A stretch of DNA of 64,000 bases from assembly GCF_033843645.1 (NCBI RefSeq), contig NZ_JAWXVZ010000008.1, positions 62,001-126,000 of the forward strand. The letters are read 5' to 3'. The first letter of the stretch is position 1, and every line of letters begins with the position of its first letter. The stretch is from Pseudovibrio zosterae (lineage in GTDB: Bacteria; Pseudomonadota; Alphaproteobacteria; Rhizobiales; Stappiaceae). Both the position numbers and the translations under genes were made by a program. A model generated the notes under the pieces. It did no database searches, was not told the origin of the DNA, and worked only from the letters and a program-made list of their open reading frames with translations. Positions 35,966 through 45,113 of this stretch are shown here, piece by piece.

Positions 35966-36436
35966 CTATTCGGCCTTAGCTCCCTTGATTACGACCTTGC
36001 CGCCTGCCTTCTCAACTGCTTCAACAGCAGTCTTGGAAGCGCCAGCAATTTCGAAAGTCACAGCAGTTTTGAGTTCGCCGTCTGCGAGGAGACGGACACC
36101 GTCCCGTACGCGCTTGACAACGCCTGCTGCTTTAAGTGTTTCAACTGTGACCGGTGCGGAAGCATCAAGCTTGCCCGCTTCGATTGCAGTCTGAACACGG
36201 CCCAAGGACACTACGTTGAAGTCCTTGGCAAAGATGTTGGTGAAGCCGCGCTTTGGAAGACGGCGATGCAATGGCATCTGACCACCTTCGAAGCCCTTGA
36301 TGGCTACACCTGAACGGGACTTCTGACCTTTAACACCACGGCCGCCGGTCTTGCCCTTGCCGGAACCGATACCGCGTCCTACGCGGGTACGGTCCTTAAC
36401 AGCACCCGGATTGTCCCGGAGTTCGTTAAGTTTCAT
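35966..36436 (-). CDS. rplO: 50S ribosomal protein L15
   Basis: The 156-residue L15 has the glycine-rich basic N-terminal region RVGRGIGSGKGKTGGRGVKGQ and a globular C-terminal half ending VVIKGAKAE. It is a late-assembly protein of the large subunit. It follows rpmD by 21 bp. Confidence 0.97.
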   Translation of the reverse strand: MKLNELRDNPGAVKDRTRVGRGIGSGKGKTGGRGVKGQKSRSGVAIKGFEGGQMPLHRRLPKRGFTNIFAKDFNVVSLGRVQTAIEAGKLDASAPVTVETLKAAGVVKRVRDGVRLLADGELKTAVTFEIAGASKTAVEAVEKAGGKVVIKGAKAE

Positions 36437-36457
36437 CTGTTTTTCTCCCGGCTCTCG

Positions 36458-36649
36458 TTACGCTTCGTCAACGATACGAACGAGATGCTGAACCTTACGG
36501 ATCATGCCGCGCACTTCAGGAGTATCCTTCAGGGTGCGACGACGGTGCATCTTGTTCAGTCCAAGGCCGATCAGCGTTGCGCGCTGATCAGCAGGACGGC
36601 GCAGCGGGCTGCCGATCTGTTCGACCGTTACGGTCTTTTCATTCGCCAT
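36458..36649 (-). CDS. rpmD: 50S ribosomal protein L30
   Basis: The 63-residue L30 has VEQIGSPLRRPADQRATLIGLGLNK.HRRRTL, the family consensus. The order rpsE-rpmD-rplO is the standard one. Confidence 0.96.
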   Translation of the reverse strand: MANEKTVTVEQIGSPLRRPADQRATLIGLGLNKMHRRRTLKDTPEVRGMIRKVQHLVRIVDEA

Positions 36650-36693
36650 GACACTAACCCTTGTTCATGTCTAAGACGGATCCCTACCGAGGA

Positions 36694-37257
36694 TTAACCC
36701 TCGGAAGGAGCCGCTGCCGCTTCGTCGTTGTCGCGACGACGAGCCTGAATGGTAGAAACCTTGAGGCCACGACGTGCCGCAACTGAACGTGGGCTGTCTT
36801 CCTTCTTCAGCGCTTCAAACGTCGCACGAACCATGTTGTACGGGTTAGAAGTGCCAGTTGATTTTGCAACCACGTCCTGAACGCCGAGCGTTTCGAACAC
36901 AGCACGCATTGGACCACCTGCGATGATACCAGTACCCGCAGGTGCTGCACGCATCATGACCTTGCCTGCGCCGTGACGGCCTTCAACGTCGTGGTGAAGG
37001 GTACGACCTTCACGAAGTGGTACCCGGATCATAGACCGCTTGGCAGCTTCAGTTGCCTTGCGGATTGCCTCAGGTACTTCGCGGGCCTTACCGTGACCAA
37101 AGCCTACACGGCCCTTCTGGTCTCCAACAACAACCAGCGCAGCAAAGCCAAAGCGACGACCGCCCTTGACCACTTTTGCGACACGGTTGATGTGAACGAG
37201 CTTATCGACAAATTCGCTGTCGCGCTCTTCGCGATCCCGGTTGTCCTGTCTCGCCAT
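36694..37257 (-). CDS. rpsE: 30S ribosomal protein S5
   Basis: The 187-residue S5 contains the N-terminal RNA-binding domain with VHINRVAKVVKGGRRFGFAALVVVGD and the C-terminal fold with RAAPAGTGIIAGGPMRAVFE. It contributes to decoding fidelity and helicase activity at the mRNA entry. It carries an acidic/alanine-rich C-terminal tail beyond the conserved core. Confidence 0.97.
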   Translation of the reverse strand: MARQDNRDREERDSEFVDKLVHINRVAKVVKGGRRFGFAALVVVGDQKGRVGFGHGKAREVPEAIRKATEAAKRSMIRVPLREGRTLHHDVEGRHGAGKVMMRAAPAGTGIIAGGPMRAVFETLGVQDVVAKSTGTSNPYNMVRATFEALKKEDSPRSVAARRGLKVSTIQARRRDNDEAAAAPSEG

Positions 37258-37298
37258 ATTATCGTCTTCCGTTCTCTCTTTGCATCGTTAGATGCAGA

Positions 37299-37655
37299 TC
37301 AGAAATTCAGGCCGCCTTCACGAGCAGCATCCGCCAGGGCCTTAACACGGCCGTGGAACAGATAACCGCCACGATCAAACACGACATCCTTGACACCTGC
37401 AGCAATCGCACGTTCAGCGATCAGCTTGCCAACTGCTTCGGCCGCAGCCTTGTCAGCACCGGTCTTCAAGGAGCTCTTCACGTCCTTCTCGATCGTGGAC
37501 GCAGCTGCCAGGGTCTTACCCTGCGCATCGTCGATGATCTGAGCATAAATCTGCTTGGACGAGCGGAAAACGGACAGACGAGGACGTCCATTCGCTACCT
37601 TTTTTAACGAACGGCGGACGCGAGCGCGACGACGTTCGAATTGATTGTTCGCCAT
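37299..37655 (-). CDS. rplR: 50S ribosomal protein L18
   Basis: The 118-residue L18 binds 5S rRNA. The N-terminal basic stretch RRRARVRRSLKK and the RPRLSVFRSSKQIYAQIIDD and VVFDRGGYLFHGRVKALADAAREGGL blocks are characteristic. Confidence 0.97.
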   Translation of the reverse strand: MANNQFERRRARVRRSLKKVANGRPRLSVFRSSKQIYAQIIDDAQGKTLAAASTIEKDVKSSLKTGADKAAAEAVGKLIAERAIAAGVKDVVFDRGGYLFHGRVKALADAAREGGLNF

Positions 37656-37666
37656 GATCGGTTCCG

Positions 37667-38200
37667 TTACTTCTTCTTGCCTTCCTTACGGACGATGAAC
37701 TCATCCGCGTATCGAATACCCTTGCCCTTGTATGGCTCAGGTGGACGCCACTCGCGAATATTCGCTGCGACTTGTCCAATCTGCTGCTTATCGATACCGC
37801 TGAGAACGATTTCGGTAGGCTTAGGGCAAACGATGTTAACTCCCTGAGGGATGTCGAACTTGACATCATGGGAGAAACCGAGAGCAAGATTCAGTGTATT
37901 ACCCTGAACTTGGGCACGGTAACCAACACCCTGGATTTCCAGCTTCTTTTCGTAGCCAGATGTCACACCAGTGATAAGGTTCGCGATCATTGTACGGCTC
38001 ATGCCCCACATAGAACGCGCTGCCTTAGTCTGGTTGCGCGGATCAACGCGGATGCCGTCATCAGTCATCTCGACCAGAACAAGGTCATTGACCACGAAGG
38101 AGAGTTCCCCCTTCGGGCCTTTGACCGCTACTTCCTGGCCGTTGATCGTTGCCGTTACCCCGCTAGGCACGGGGACTGGCTTTTTGCCAATTCGAGACAT
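37667..38200 (-). CDS. rplF: 50S ribosomal protein L6
   Basis: The 177-residue L6 starts MSRIGKKPVPVPSGV and has the repeated alpha-beta domains. The C-terminal signature PEPYKGKGIRYADE is present. It is located near the factor-binding site of the large subunit. Confidence 0.97.
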   Translation of the reverse strand: MSRIGKKPVPVPSGVTATINGQEVAVKGPKGELSFVVNDLVLVEMTDDGIRVDPRNQTKAARSMWGMSRTMIANLITGVTSGYEKKLEIQGVGYRAQVQGNTLNLALGFSHDVKFDIPQGVNIVCPKPTEIVLSGIDKQQIGQVAANIREWRPPEPYKGKGIRYADEFIVRKEGKKK

Positions 38201-38247
38201 AGGATCAACCTGTCAGTTAATGTATTATATGTAGTGGTAGTGCCGCA

Positions 38248-38646
38248 TCAGAAGACGCGGCACAGAACCTCACCGCCCACGTTCTTGTCGCGAGCTTCAT
38301 GGTCTGCCATCACACCCTGAGGCGTGGACAGAATAGATACACCCAAACCGTTTGCAACGTGAGGGATGTTCTTCACTGAGGAGTACACGCGACGACCAGG
38401 CTTAGATACGCGCTCAATGGTGCGGATCACTGGTTCGCCATCAAAGTACTTCAGTTCAATTTCGAGTTCAGACTTACCGCTCTCGAAAGAGACGGTTGTA
38501 TAGCCACGGATATAACCTTCCGAGGCCAATACGTCCAGTACCCGAGCGCGCAATTTTGATGCAGGTGTAGAAACCTTGCTCTTGCGGCGCATTTGTGCAT
38601 TACGAATGCGTGTCAGCATATCGCCGACTGGATCGGAAATCGACAT
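38248..38646 (-). CDS. rpsH: 30S ribosomal protein S8
   Basis: The 132-residue S8 begins DPVGDMLTRIRNAQMRRKSKV and ends with the RNA-binding motif SILSTPQGVMADHEAR and GGEVLCRVF. In E. coli S8 represses spc-operon translation at the rplE start; no equivalent RNA site was identified here. AAGGAG precedes the ATG. Confidence 0.97.
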   Translation of the reverse strand: MSISDPVGDMLTRIRNAQMRRKSKVSTPASKLRARVLDVLASEGYIRGYTTVSFESGKSELEIELKYFDGEPVIRTIERVSKPGRRVYSSVKNIPHVANGLGVSILSTPQGVMADHEARDKNVGGEVLCRVF

Positions 38647-38658
38647 TACCGTAACTCC

Positions 38659-38964
38659 TTACCAGCTCGACTTCACGAGACCCGGGATCTTGCCCAGGGA
38701 ACCCAGCTCACGGAGCGCAATACGCGACATCTTGAGCTTGCGGTAGAAACCGCGTGGGCGACCTGAAACTTCACACCGGTTGCGTACTCGTGTAGGCGCG
38801 GAATTGCGCGGCAGCTTAGAGAGCTGCAAACGCGCATTGAACCGCTCCTCAAGAGACAGGCTTTCGTCTTTGGCCTTGGCCTTCAACTCAGCGCGCTTAG
38901 CAGCGTACTTTGCTACAAGACGCTCGCGCCGCTTGTTCTTCTCGACCGCGCTTTTCTTCGCCAT
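38659..38964 (-). CDS. rpsN: 30S ribosomal protein S14 (zinc-independent form)
   Basis: The 101-residue S14 is the long form without CxxC zinc motifs. Landmarks are RLQLSKLPRNSAPTRVRNRCEVSGRPRG and the C-terminal LRELGSLGKIPGLVKSSW. It lies 12 bp upstream of rpsH. Confidence 0.97.
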   Translation of the reverse strand: MAKKSAVEKNKRRERLVAKYAAKRAELKAKAKDESLSLEERFNARLQLSKLPRNSAPTRVRNRCEVSGRPRGFYRKLKMSRIALRELGSLGKIPGLVKSSW

Positions 38965-38997
38965 CGTCTGTCCTCGTTCCTTTCCCGTATACCGCGA

Positions 38998-39555
38998 TTA
39001 TTTGCGGAACGGGAAGTTGAACGCGCGCAGCAGTTCACGCGCTTCGTCATCGTTAGTTGCCGTGGTGCAAACCACGATGTCCATACCCCGCATGGAATCG
39101 ACCTTATCGTAGTCGATTTCAGGGAACACGATTTGCTCCTTCAGGCCCATGGCATAGTTGCCGCGACCGTCAAAGCTCTTCGGGTTCAGACCGCGGAAGT
39201 CACGTACGCGTGGAAGCGCAATCGTGATCAGGCGATCAAGGAATTCAAACATCTGGTTACGACGAAGGGTTACCTTAGCACCGAGCGGCATGCCCTCACG
39301 AACCTTAAAGGTCGCGATAGACTTCGTCGCACGGGTAATAACCGCTTTCTGACCAGCAATCAAGCTCAGCTCTTCTGCTGCAGAACGAACCTTCTTGCTG
39401 TCACCAACTGCTTCACCAACACCCATGTTCAAAACGACCTTGTCAATAGACGGGATCATCATCGGGTTGGTGTAGTTAAACTTCTCCTGGAGCTGACCAC
39501 GCACTACGTCAGAGTAGTGCGTCTTCAGCCGTGGGATGTAATTAGCGTCAGCCAT
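38998..39555 (-). CDS. rplE: 50S ribosomal protein L5
   Basis: The 185-residue L5 binds 5S rRNA and contacts P-site tRNA. Signature blocks are IDKVVLNMGVGEA, GQKAVITRATKSIATFKVREG and RDFRGLNPKSFDGRGNYAMG. The ATG at 39555 overlaps the 3' end of rplX by eight bases, so coupled translation is likely. Confidence 0.97.
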   Translation of the reverse strand: MADANYIPRLKTHYSDVVRGQLQEKFNYTNPMMIPSIDKVVLNMGVGEAVGDSKKVRSAAEELSLIAGQKAVITRATKSIATFKVREGMPLGAKVTLRRNQMFEFLDRLITIALPRVRDFRGLNPKSFDGRGNYAMGLKEQIVFPEIDYDKVDSMRGMDIVVCTTATNDDEARELLRAFNFPFRK

Positions 39556-39865
39556 CAATCACATCTCCCGAACGCTTGGCGATACGTACAGTAACGCCAT
39601 CTTCGTTGGTCTTGAAACCGACGCGAGTTGGCTTGCCATCCTTAGGATCAACGATGGCAATGTTGGACAGCTGGATAGGAGCTTCCTTAGAAATGATGCC
39701 ACCCTCGCTCTGCTGGGTCTGGCGTTGGTGACGACGCACCAAATTAACGCCACGCACGACAGCGCGATTTTCAGATGGGAGCATCTGGATAACTTCCCCA
39801 GTCTTGCCCTTGTCACGACCGGCGATTACGACGACCTTGTCGCCCTTTTTAATTTTCGCAGGCAT
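39548..39865 (-). CDS. rplX: 50S ribosomal protein L24
   Basis: The 105-residue L24 starts with a KOW motif (IKKGDKVVVIAGRDKGKTGEV) and contains GVNLVRRHQRQTQQSEGGII. It initiates large-subunit assembly. Its ATG shares one base with the rplN stop (TGATG), and its end overlaps rplE. Confidence 0.97.
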   Translation of the reverse strand: MPAKIKKGDKVVVIAGRDKGKTGEVIQMLPSENRAVVRGVNLVRRHQRQTQQSEGGIISKEAPIQLSNIAIVDPKDGKPTRVGFKTNEDGVTVRIAKRSGDVIDG

Positions 39866-40233
39866 CAGAGCACCTCCGGCGCAAGCGAAATGATCTTCAT
39901 GTGATTTTTGCCACGCAGTTCACGAGGAACTGGGCCAAAAATACGAGTTCCGATCGGTTCTTTATTGTTGTTGATCAGCACGGCCGCATTGCGGTCGAAA
40001 CGGATCACGCTGCCATCGGCGCGGCGGATATCCTTAGCCGTGCGCACGACGACTGCTTTCATCACATCGCCCTTTTTAACACGACCCCGAGGGATAGCTT
40101 CCTTGACAGACACTACGATGATGTCGCCTACAGAAGCGTACTTCCGCTTGGAGCCGCCGAGCACTTTGATGCACTGGACACGACGTGCGCCGGAATTATC
40201 GGCCACATCGAGGTTAGTTTGCATCTGAATCAT
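39865..40233 (-). CDS. rplN: 50S ribosomal protein L14
   Basis: The 122-residue L14 begins MIQMQTNLDVADNSGARRVQCIKVLGG and contains GDIIVVSVKEAIPRGRVKKGD, the family signature. It forms part of the intersubunit bridge near the factor site. Confidence 0.97.
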   Translation of the reverse strand: MIQMQTNLDVADNSGARRVQCIKVLGGSKRKYASVGDIIVVSVKEAIPRGRVKKGDVMKAVVVRTAKDIRRADGSVIRFDRNAAVLINNNKEPIGTRIFGPVPRELRGKNHMKIISLAPEVL

Positions 40234-40289
40234 GACTCGTCGCCTTGTTCTTTTCTCAGCGTCCTATGCAGGATCACCGGATGCGTCTT

Positions 40290-40532
40290 TTAGCTCGCTG
40301 CTTCCTCAGAAACAACGATCCAACTCTTATTCTTAGAGATTGGCGCGCACTCTTGGATGAGCACGGTATCGCCGTTCTTGTAAGAATTATTTTCGTCGTG
40401 TGCACGATACTTCTTCGTACGGCGCACAGTTTTCTTCAACAGTGGGTGCGTAAAGCGACGCTCTACCTTCACCGTAACTGTCTTGTCATTCGCATCGCTA
40501 ACAACGACGCCCTGCAGAATACGCTTTGGCAT
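40290..40532 (-). CDS. rpsQ: 30S ribosomal protein S17
   Basis: The 80-residue S17 has the OB fold with LQGVVVSDANDKTVTVKVER and the GDTVLIQECAPISKNKSW consensus. Two adjacent ATGs exist; the second (40532) has GGAG at better spacing and gives the usual MPKRILQG start. Confidence 0.96.
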   Translation of the reverse strand: MPKRILQGVVVSDANDKTVTVKVERRFTHPLLKKTVRRTKKYRAHDENNSYKNGDTVLIQECAPISKNKSWIVVSEEAAS

Positions 40533-40542
40533 CATTAGCTCC

Positions 40543-40743
40543 TTATGCGTTCTCAGACGTGCGCTTTTCGCGCAGGATTGTCTGAATCCGCGCGATGTCG
40601 CGACGTACTACGCGAACACGAGCGGTGTTTTCGAGCTGACCGGTTGCCCGCTGAAAGCGCAGATTGAACTGCTCTTTCTTCAGGCCTTCCAGTTCCTCAC
40701 GGAGCTGGTCGGCGGTCTTTGCTCTTACGTCAGTAGCCTTCAT
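40543..40743 (-). CDS. rpmC: 50S ribosomal protein L29
   Basis: The 66-residue two-helix protein contains LREELEGLKKEQFNLRFQRATGQLENTARVR, with the QLENTARVR signature. It sits at the tunnel exit beside L23. Standard position between rplP and rpsQ. Confidence 0.96.
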   Translation of the reverse strand: MKATDVRAKTADQLREELEGLKKEQFNLRFQRATGQLENTARVRVVRRDIARIQTILREKRTSENA

Positions 40744-40767
40744 GGCCTATTCCTCTCGACTGTCCGA

Positions 40768-41181
40768 TCACTCGCCGATACGTGTCACGAAGCGACACTT
40801 AATCGGGAGCTTGGCGGCCGCCAGACGCATTGCTTCACGAGCAATTTCTTCTGACACACCATCAACCTCAAACATGATCCGGCCAGGCTTGACCTTACAC
40901 GCCCAGTATTCCGGGCTACCCTTACCTTTACCCATACGGACTTCGGCCGGCTTGGAAGAGACCGGTACGTCTGGGAAAATACGGATCCACACGCGACCCG
41001 CACGCTTCATGTAACGGGTCATAGCACGACGAGCCGCCTCAATCTGCCGAGCTGTAATACGCTCTGGCTCCTGTGCCTTCAAACCGTAGGCACCGAAATT
41101 GAGCTCAAAACCACCCTTGGCCTTGCCATGGATGCGGCCCTTGTGCTGCTTGCGGAACTTAGTTCGCTTTGGCTGCAGCAT
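40768..41181 (-). CDS. rplP: 50S ribosomal protein L16
   Basis: The 137-residue L16 begins MLQPKRTKFRKQHKGR and has RQIEAARRAMTRYMKRAG and MGKGKGSPEYWACKVKPGR, both family signatures. It lies near the A site and is needed for peptidyl transferase function. Confidence 0.97.
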   Translation of the reverse strand: MLQPKRTKFRKQHKGRIHGKAKGGFELNFGAYGLKAQEPERITARQIEAARRAMTRYMKRAGRVWIRIFPDVPVSSKPAEVRMGKGKGSPEYWACKVKPGRIMFEVDGVSEEIAREAMRLAAAKLPIKCRFVTRIGE

Positions 41182-41223
41182 CGTATCTCTCGCTTCTCTA
41201 TTCTGTCACGGAGACCGTGCAGC

Positions 41224-41940
41224 TTACGCTGCACGTTCCCGGCGACCGCCGCCCTGGCGTTCGTTCTTGCCACCGCCTTCAGTCGCGCGGCGTTCGGAGG
41301 CCATTGGGTCATGCTCAAGGATTTCGCCCTTGAATACCCAAACCTTCACGCCACAAGCGCCGTAAGCGGTATGCGCGGTTGCGGTACCATAGTCGATGTC
41401 TGCACGAAGAGTGTGCAGCGGCACGCGACCTTCACGGTACCATTCAATGCGCGCGATTTCCGCGCCACCAAGACGACCGGAACAGTTGATCCGGATGCCC
41501 TGGGCACCAAGACGCATTGCAGACTGAACTGAACGCTTCATGGCACGACGGAAAGCAACACGACGTTCCAGCTGCTGAGCAATAGAAGCTGCAACCAGCT
41601 GCGCGTCCGTTTCCGGCTTGCGCACTTCAACGATGTTGAGGTGCACTTCCGAATTGGTCATGGATGACAGCTTCTTGCGAAGACGCTCGATGTCTGCACC
41701 CTTCTTACCGATGACCACACCTGGACGACCAGAGTGGATGGTCACACGGCACTTCTTGTGCGGACGCTCGATGACGACCTTGGAAACTGCCGCCTGCTTC
41801 AATTCCTTGAGCAGGTATTCACGGATGCGGAAATCTTCATGAAGAAGATCGCCGTATTCGTTCTTGCTGGCGAACCAACGTGAGTCCCAGGTCCGGTTGA
41901 TGCCAAGACGAAGGCCAATTGGGTTAATCTTCTGTCCCAT
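41224..41940 (-). CDS. rpsC: 30S ribosomal protein S3
   Basis: The 238-residue S3 has a type II KH domain (RPGVVIGKKGADIERLRKKL) and the C-terminal domain with RRAMKRSVQSAMRLGAQGIR and SGRLGGAEIARIEWYREGR. It forms part of the mRNA entry tunnel. Its ATG shares one base with the rplV stop. Confidence 0.97.
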   Translation of the reverse strand: MGQKINPIGLRLGINRTWDSRWFASKNEYGDLLHEDFRIREYLLKELKQAAVSKVVIERPHKKCRVTIHSGRPGVVIGKKGADIERLRKKLSSMTNSEVHLNIVEVRKPETDAQLVAASIAQQLERRVAFRRAMKRSVQSAMRLGAQGIRINCSGRLGGAEIARIEWYREGRVPLHTLRADIDYGTATAHTAYGACGVKVWVFKGEILEHDPMASERRATEGGGKNERQGGGRRERAA

Positions 41941-42320
41941 TAGGCAGTCTCCTCAACTTCACGGACTACGATGGTCAGGTTGGAAAACGGCTTCTGGATC
42001 CGTCCAACACGACCACGGGCACGTGGCTGAAAGCGCTTCATTACGAGCGCCTTGCCAACGAATGCCTCGGCGACGACAAGATTGTCGACGTCGAGATCGT
42101 GGTTGTTTTCTGCGTTTGCTACAGCGGACATCAAGGTCTTCTTGACGTCGCCTGCAATGCGCTTGCGAGAGAAGGTCAGGTCAGCCATTGCGGAGCTAAC
42201 CTTCTTACCGCGGATCGATGCTGCAACGAGGTTTAGCTTCTGCGGGGAAACCCGCAGCATGCGGCATACTGCCTTTGCCTCGTTGTCGGCGAGCGTCCGC
42301 TCACGCTTCTGCTTGCCCAT
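41940..42320 (-). CDS. rplV: 50S ribosomal protein L22
   Basis: The 126-residue L22 contains the long beta-hairpin that reaches into the exit tunnel; the RFQPRARGRVGRIQKPFSNL segment is the hairpin signature. Here the hairpin sequence shows no deletion. The gene overlaps rpsC by one base. Confidence 0.97.
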   Translation of the reverse strand: MGKQKRERTLADNEAKAVCRMLRVSPQKLNLVAASIRGKKVSSAMADLTFSRKRIAGDVKKTLMSAVANAENNHDLDVDNLVVAEAFVGKALVMKRFQPRARGRVGRIQKPFSNLTIVVREVEETA

Positions 42321-42322
42321 CG

Positions 42323-42601
42323 TTATTTCCTCTTTGCCTTCTTGTCAGCGCCATGGCCGTAGTAGGTACGAGATGGTGAAAACTCACCAAGCTTGTGCCC
42401 GACCATTTCTTCGCTGATCAGAACCGGAATGTGCTTCTGGCCGTTATAAACGCCGAAGGTCAGCCCCACAAAGTTCGGAAGAATAGTGGAACGGCGGCTC
42501 CAGGTCTTGATGACCTCGTTACGGCCGGACTCACGAACCTTTTCCGCTTTCTTCAGGAGGTAACCGTCAACGAACGGGCCTTTCCAGATCGAACGTGTCA
42601 C
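42323..42601 (-). CDS. rpsS: 30S ribosomal protein S19
   Basis: The 92-residue S19 has RSIWKGPFVDGYLLKKAEKV and RRSTILPNFVGLTFGVYNGQKHIPVLI. It starts with GTG at 42601. It contacts S13 in the head of the small subunit. Confidence 0.97.
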   Translation of the reverse strand: MTRSIWKGPFVDGYLLKKAEKVRESGRNEVIKTWSRRSTILPNFVGLTFGVYNGQKHIPVLISEEMVGHKLGEFSPSRTYYGHGADKKAKRK

Positions 42602-42613
42602 GATCCGTCCCTC

Positions 42614-43447
42614 TTACTTCTTACGCGCATGACGTGAGCGAACGATAAACTTATCGGTCGCCTTGTTACGACGGGTGCGCTTACCTTTGGTCGGCTTGCC
42701 CCAAGGGGTAACCGGATGACGTCCGCCTGAGGTACGACCTTCACCACCACCGTGTGGGTGATCGATCGGGTTCATAGCTACACCGCGAACATGTGGACGG
42801 CGACCGAGCCAACGAGAACGACCGGCTTTACCGTAGTTCACGTTTGCGTGGTCTGGGTTGGATACCGCACCAATCGTGGCCATGCAGGTGCCGAGTACAC
42901 GGCGCTGCTCACCAGACAGGAGACGGACAACCGTGTAACCGGCGTCACGACCAACGATCTGAGCGTAAGCACCAGCGGAACGTGCAATCTGCGCACCCTT
43001 GCCTGGCTTCAGCTCGATGTTGTGAACAACAGTACCGACCGGGATGGAAGCCAGCGGCATTGCGTTGCCCGGCTTAACGTCCACAGCCTGACCAGCTACA
43101 ACCTTGTCGCCAGCAGCAAGACGCTGTGGTGCTAGGATGTAAGCCTGCTCACCGTCCTCATAAGAAATGAGTGCGATGAAAGCGGTACGGTTTGGATCAT
43201 ATTCAAGGCGCTCGACGGTGCCGACAACGTCGAACTTGCGACGCTTGAAGTCAACTACACGATAAGTGCGCTTATGACCACCACCAATGTTGTTTGCGGT
43301 CTTGCGGCCGGTGTTGTTACGACCACCGGACTTGGACAGGCCTTCAGTCAATTTCTTGACTGGCTTGCCCTTCCACAGTTCTGAACGGTCAACCTGGATC
43401 AGCTGACGACGGCCAGGAGATGTGGGATTAAATGTCTTAAGTGCCAT
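42614..43447 (-). CDS. rplB: 50S ribosomal protein L2
   Basis: The 277-residue L2 is required for subunit association and peptidyl transfer. The conserved C-terminal block RGVAMNPIDHPHGGGEGR carries the key His. The N-terminal part has GGRNNTGRKTANNIGGGHKR. Confidence 0.98.
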   Translation of the reverse strand: MALKTFNPTSPGRRQLIQVDRSELWKGKPVKKLTEGLSKSGGRNNTGRKTANNIGGGHKRTYRVVDFKRRKFDVVGTVERLEYDPNRTAFIALISYEDGEQAYILAPQRLAAGDKVVAGQAVDVKPGNAMPLASIPVGTVVHNIELKPGKGAQIARSAGAYAQIVGRDAGYTVVRLLSGEQRRVLGTCMATIGAVSNPDHANVNYGKAGRSRWLGRRPHVRGVAMNPIDHPHGGGEGRTSGGRHPVTPWGKPTKGKRTRRNKATDKFIVRSRHARKK

Positions 43448-43464
43448 TTTTTCCTACCTCGCCC

Positions 43465-43758
43465 TTAGAGACCAGTCGTCACATCGATGGACTGACCGTC
43501 CTCGAGGGTGACCACAGCCTTCTTGAAGTCGCTCTGACGGCCGAGGATGCCACGGAAACGCTTGGTCTTACCCTTACGGACAAGAGTGTTTACCGCTTTA
43601 ACCTTTACGCCGAACAGGGATTCAACTGCTGCCTTGATTTCAGGCTTGGTAGCAGTGATCGCGACCTTGAAAACGACCTTGTTCTCTTCAGAAGCATAAG
43701 TTGCTTTTTCGGTAATTACCGGAGAAACGATCGTGTCGTAGTGAACAACCTTGCTCAT
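43465..43758 (-). CDS. rplW: 50S ribosomal protein L23
   Basis: The 97-residue L23 is at the exit-tunnel rim and binds trigger factor and SRP. Landmarks are YDTIVSPVITEKAT and VNTLVRKGKTKRFRG. Its ATG shares one base with the rplD stop. Confidence 0.97.
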   Translation of the reverse strand: MSKVVHYDTIVSPVITEKATYASEENKVVFKVAITATKPEIKAAVESLFGVKVKAVNTLVRKGKTKRFRGILGRQSDFKKAVVTLEDGQSIDVTTGL

Positions 43759-44375
43759 TAGAAACGTTCCTCCAGTGCAGCAACTGCAGCCTTGGTCAGT
43801 ACGAGCGTGTCACGACGCAGAATGTCGTAAACGTTAATGCCCTGTACTGGAAGCACGTCAACATTCGGGATGTTGCGGGATGCAAGACCGAAGTTTGCAT
43901 CTACTTCTGCACCATCAACGAAAAGGACGTTAGACAGACCGAGACCAGCAAGCTGTGCCTTCAGTGCCTTTGTCTTTGCTTCGCCAGCCTTAGCTTCTTC
44001 AAGCACGATCAGGTTCCCAGCAGCTGCCTTTGCAGACAGAGCATGCTTGAGACCAAGTGCGCGGACTTTCTTTGGCAGATCGTGCGCATGAGAGCGTACG
44101 ACTGGACCAAAGGCGCGACCGCCGCCCTTGAACTGAGGAACCTTACGGTTACCGTGACGAGCGCCGCCAGAACCTTTCTGACGAACGAACTTCTTGGTAG
44201 TACCGTTCACTTCAGAGCGACCCAGGGTCTTGTGCGTGCCAGCCTGGCGCTTAGCCAGCTGCCAACGTACAACGCGCTGAATCAGGTCTGTGCGTGGCTC
44301 AAGTCCGAAGATTTCTTCAGACACGGTGATCGAACCGGCCGCACCGCCGCCGAGGGTCTTGACCTCGAGTTCCAT
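43758..44375 (-). CDS. rplD: 50S ribosomal protein L4
   Basis: The 205-residue L4 reaches into the exit tunnel. It has the loop signature QKGSGGARHGNRKVPQFKGGGRAFGPVVRSH. In E. coli L4 represses its own operon at the S10 leader; no equivalent site is proven here. The ATG at 44375 shares one base with the rplC stop. Confidence 0.97.
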   Translation of the reverse strand: MELEVKTLGGGAAGSITVSEEIFGLEPRTDLIQRVVRWQLAKRQAGTHKTLGRSEVNGTTKKFVRQKGSGGARHGNRKVPQFKGGGRAFGPVVRSHAHDLPKKVRALGLKHALSAKAAAGNLIVLEEAKAGEAKTKALKAQLAGLGLSNVLFVDGAEVDANFGLASRNIPNVDVLPVQGINVYDILRRDTLVLTKAAVAALEERF

Positions 44376-45091
44376 CACTCACCTTCCTTCCCGGTTTCGG
44401 CCGCAGCATCAGCAGCAGCCTGACGGATCGCACCTGGTAGAGGTGCTGCTTCCGGCAGTGCCTTCTTGATGGCGTCGCGAACGAGAATCCAGCCGCCCTT
44501 GGAACCAGGTACAGAACCTTCCACGAGGATCAGGCCACGCTCTGCATCAGTGCGTACAACCTTGAGGTTCTGTGTGGTAACGCGTTCATCACCGAGGTGA
44601 CCGGCCATTTTCTTGCCTTTGAACACTTTACCTGGATCCTGACACTGGCCCGTTGAACCGTGCGAACGGTGAGAGATAGACACACCGTGAGAAGCACGAC
44701 CACCACCGAAGTTGTGGCGCTTCATTGCACCAGCGAAGCCCTTACCGATAGAAGTGCCGGTTACGTCTACGAACTGACCGTTGACGAAGTGTTCTGCAGT
44801 GATTTCTGCACCAACGTCGATCATGTTTTCAGAAGTAACACGGAACTCGGCAAGCTTACGCTTAGGTTCAACCTTCGCTACTGCGAAGTGTCCGCGCATT
44901 GCGCGATCCGTATTTTTAACTTTAGCTGCACCTACGCCCAATTGAAGCGCAGTGTAGCCGTTCTTTTCTTCCGTCCGGTGGGCAACAACCTGACAGTTGT
45001 CCAGACGAAGTACCGTTACCGGCACATGTTCACCAGCGTCGTTATAGACGCGAGTCATACCCACCTTCTGGGCGATCACTCCAGAACGCAT
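44375..45091 (-). CDS. rplC: 50S ribosomal protein L3
   Basis: The 238-residue L3 binds near the 3' end of 23S rRNA and the peptidyl transferase centre. SHRSHGSTGQCQDPGKVFKG contains Gln149, equivalent to the residue methylated by PrmB in E. coli. It has an alanine-rich C-terminal extension of about 25 residues. Confidence 0.97.
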   Translation of the reverse strand: MRSGVIAQKVGMTRVYNDAGEHVPVTVLRLDNCQVVAHRTEEKNGYTALQLGVGAAKVKNTDRAMRGHFAVAKVEPKRKLAEFRVTSENMIDVGAEITAEHFVNGQFVDVTGTSIGKGFAGAMKRHNFGGGRASHGVSISHRSHGSTGQCQDPGKVFKGKKMAGHLGDERVTTQNLKVVRTDAERGLILVEGSVPGSKGGWILVRDAIKKALPEAAPLPGAIRQAAADAAAETGKEGE

Positions 45092-45113
45092 CTGCGTGTC
45101 CCCTTTGGCCGCC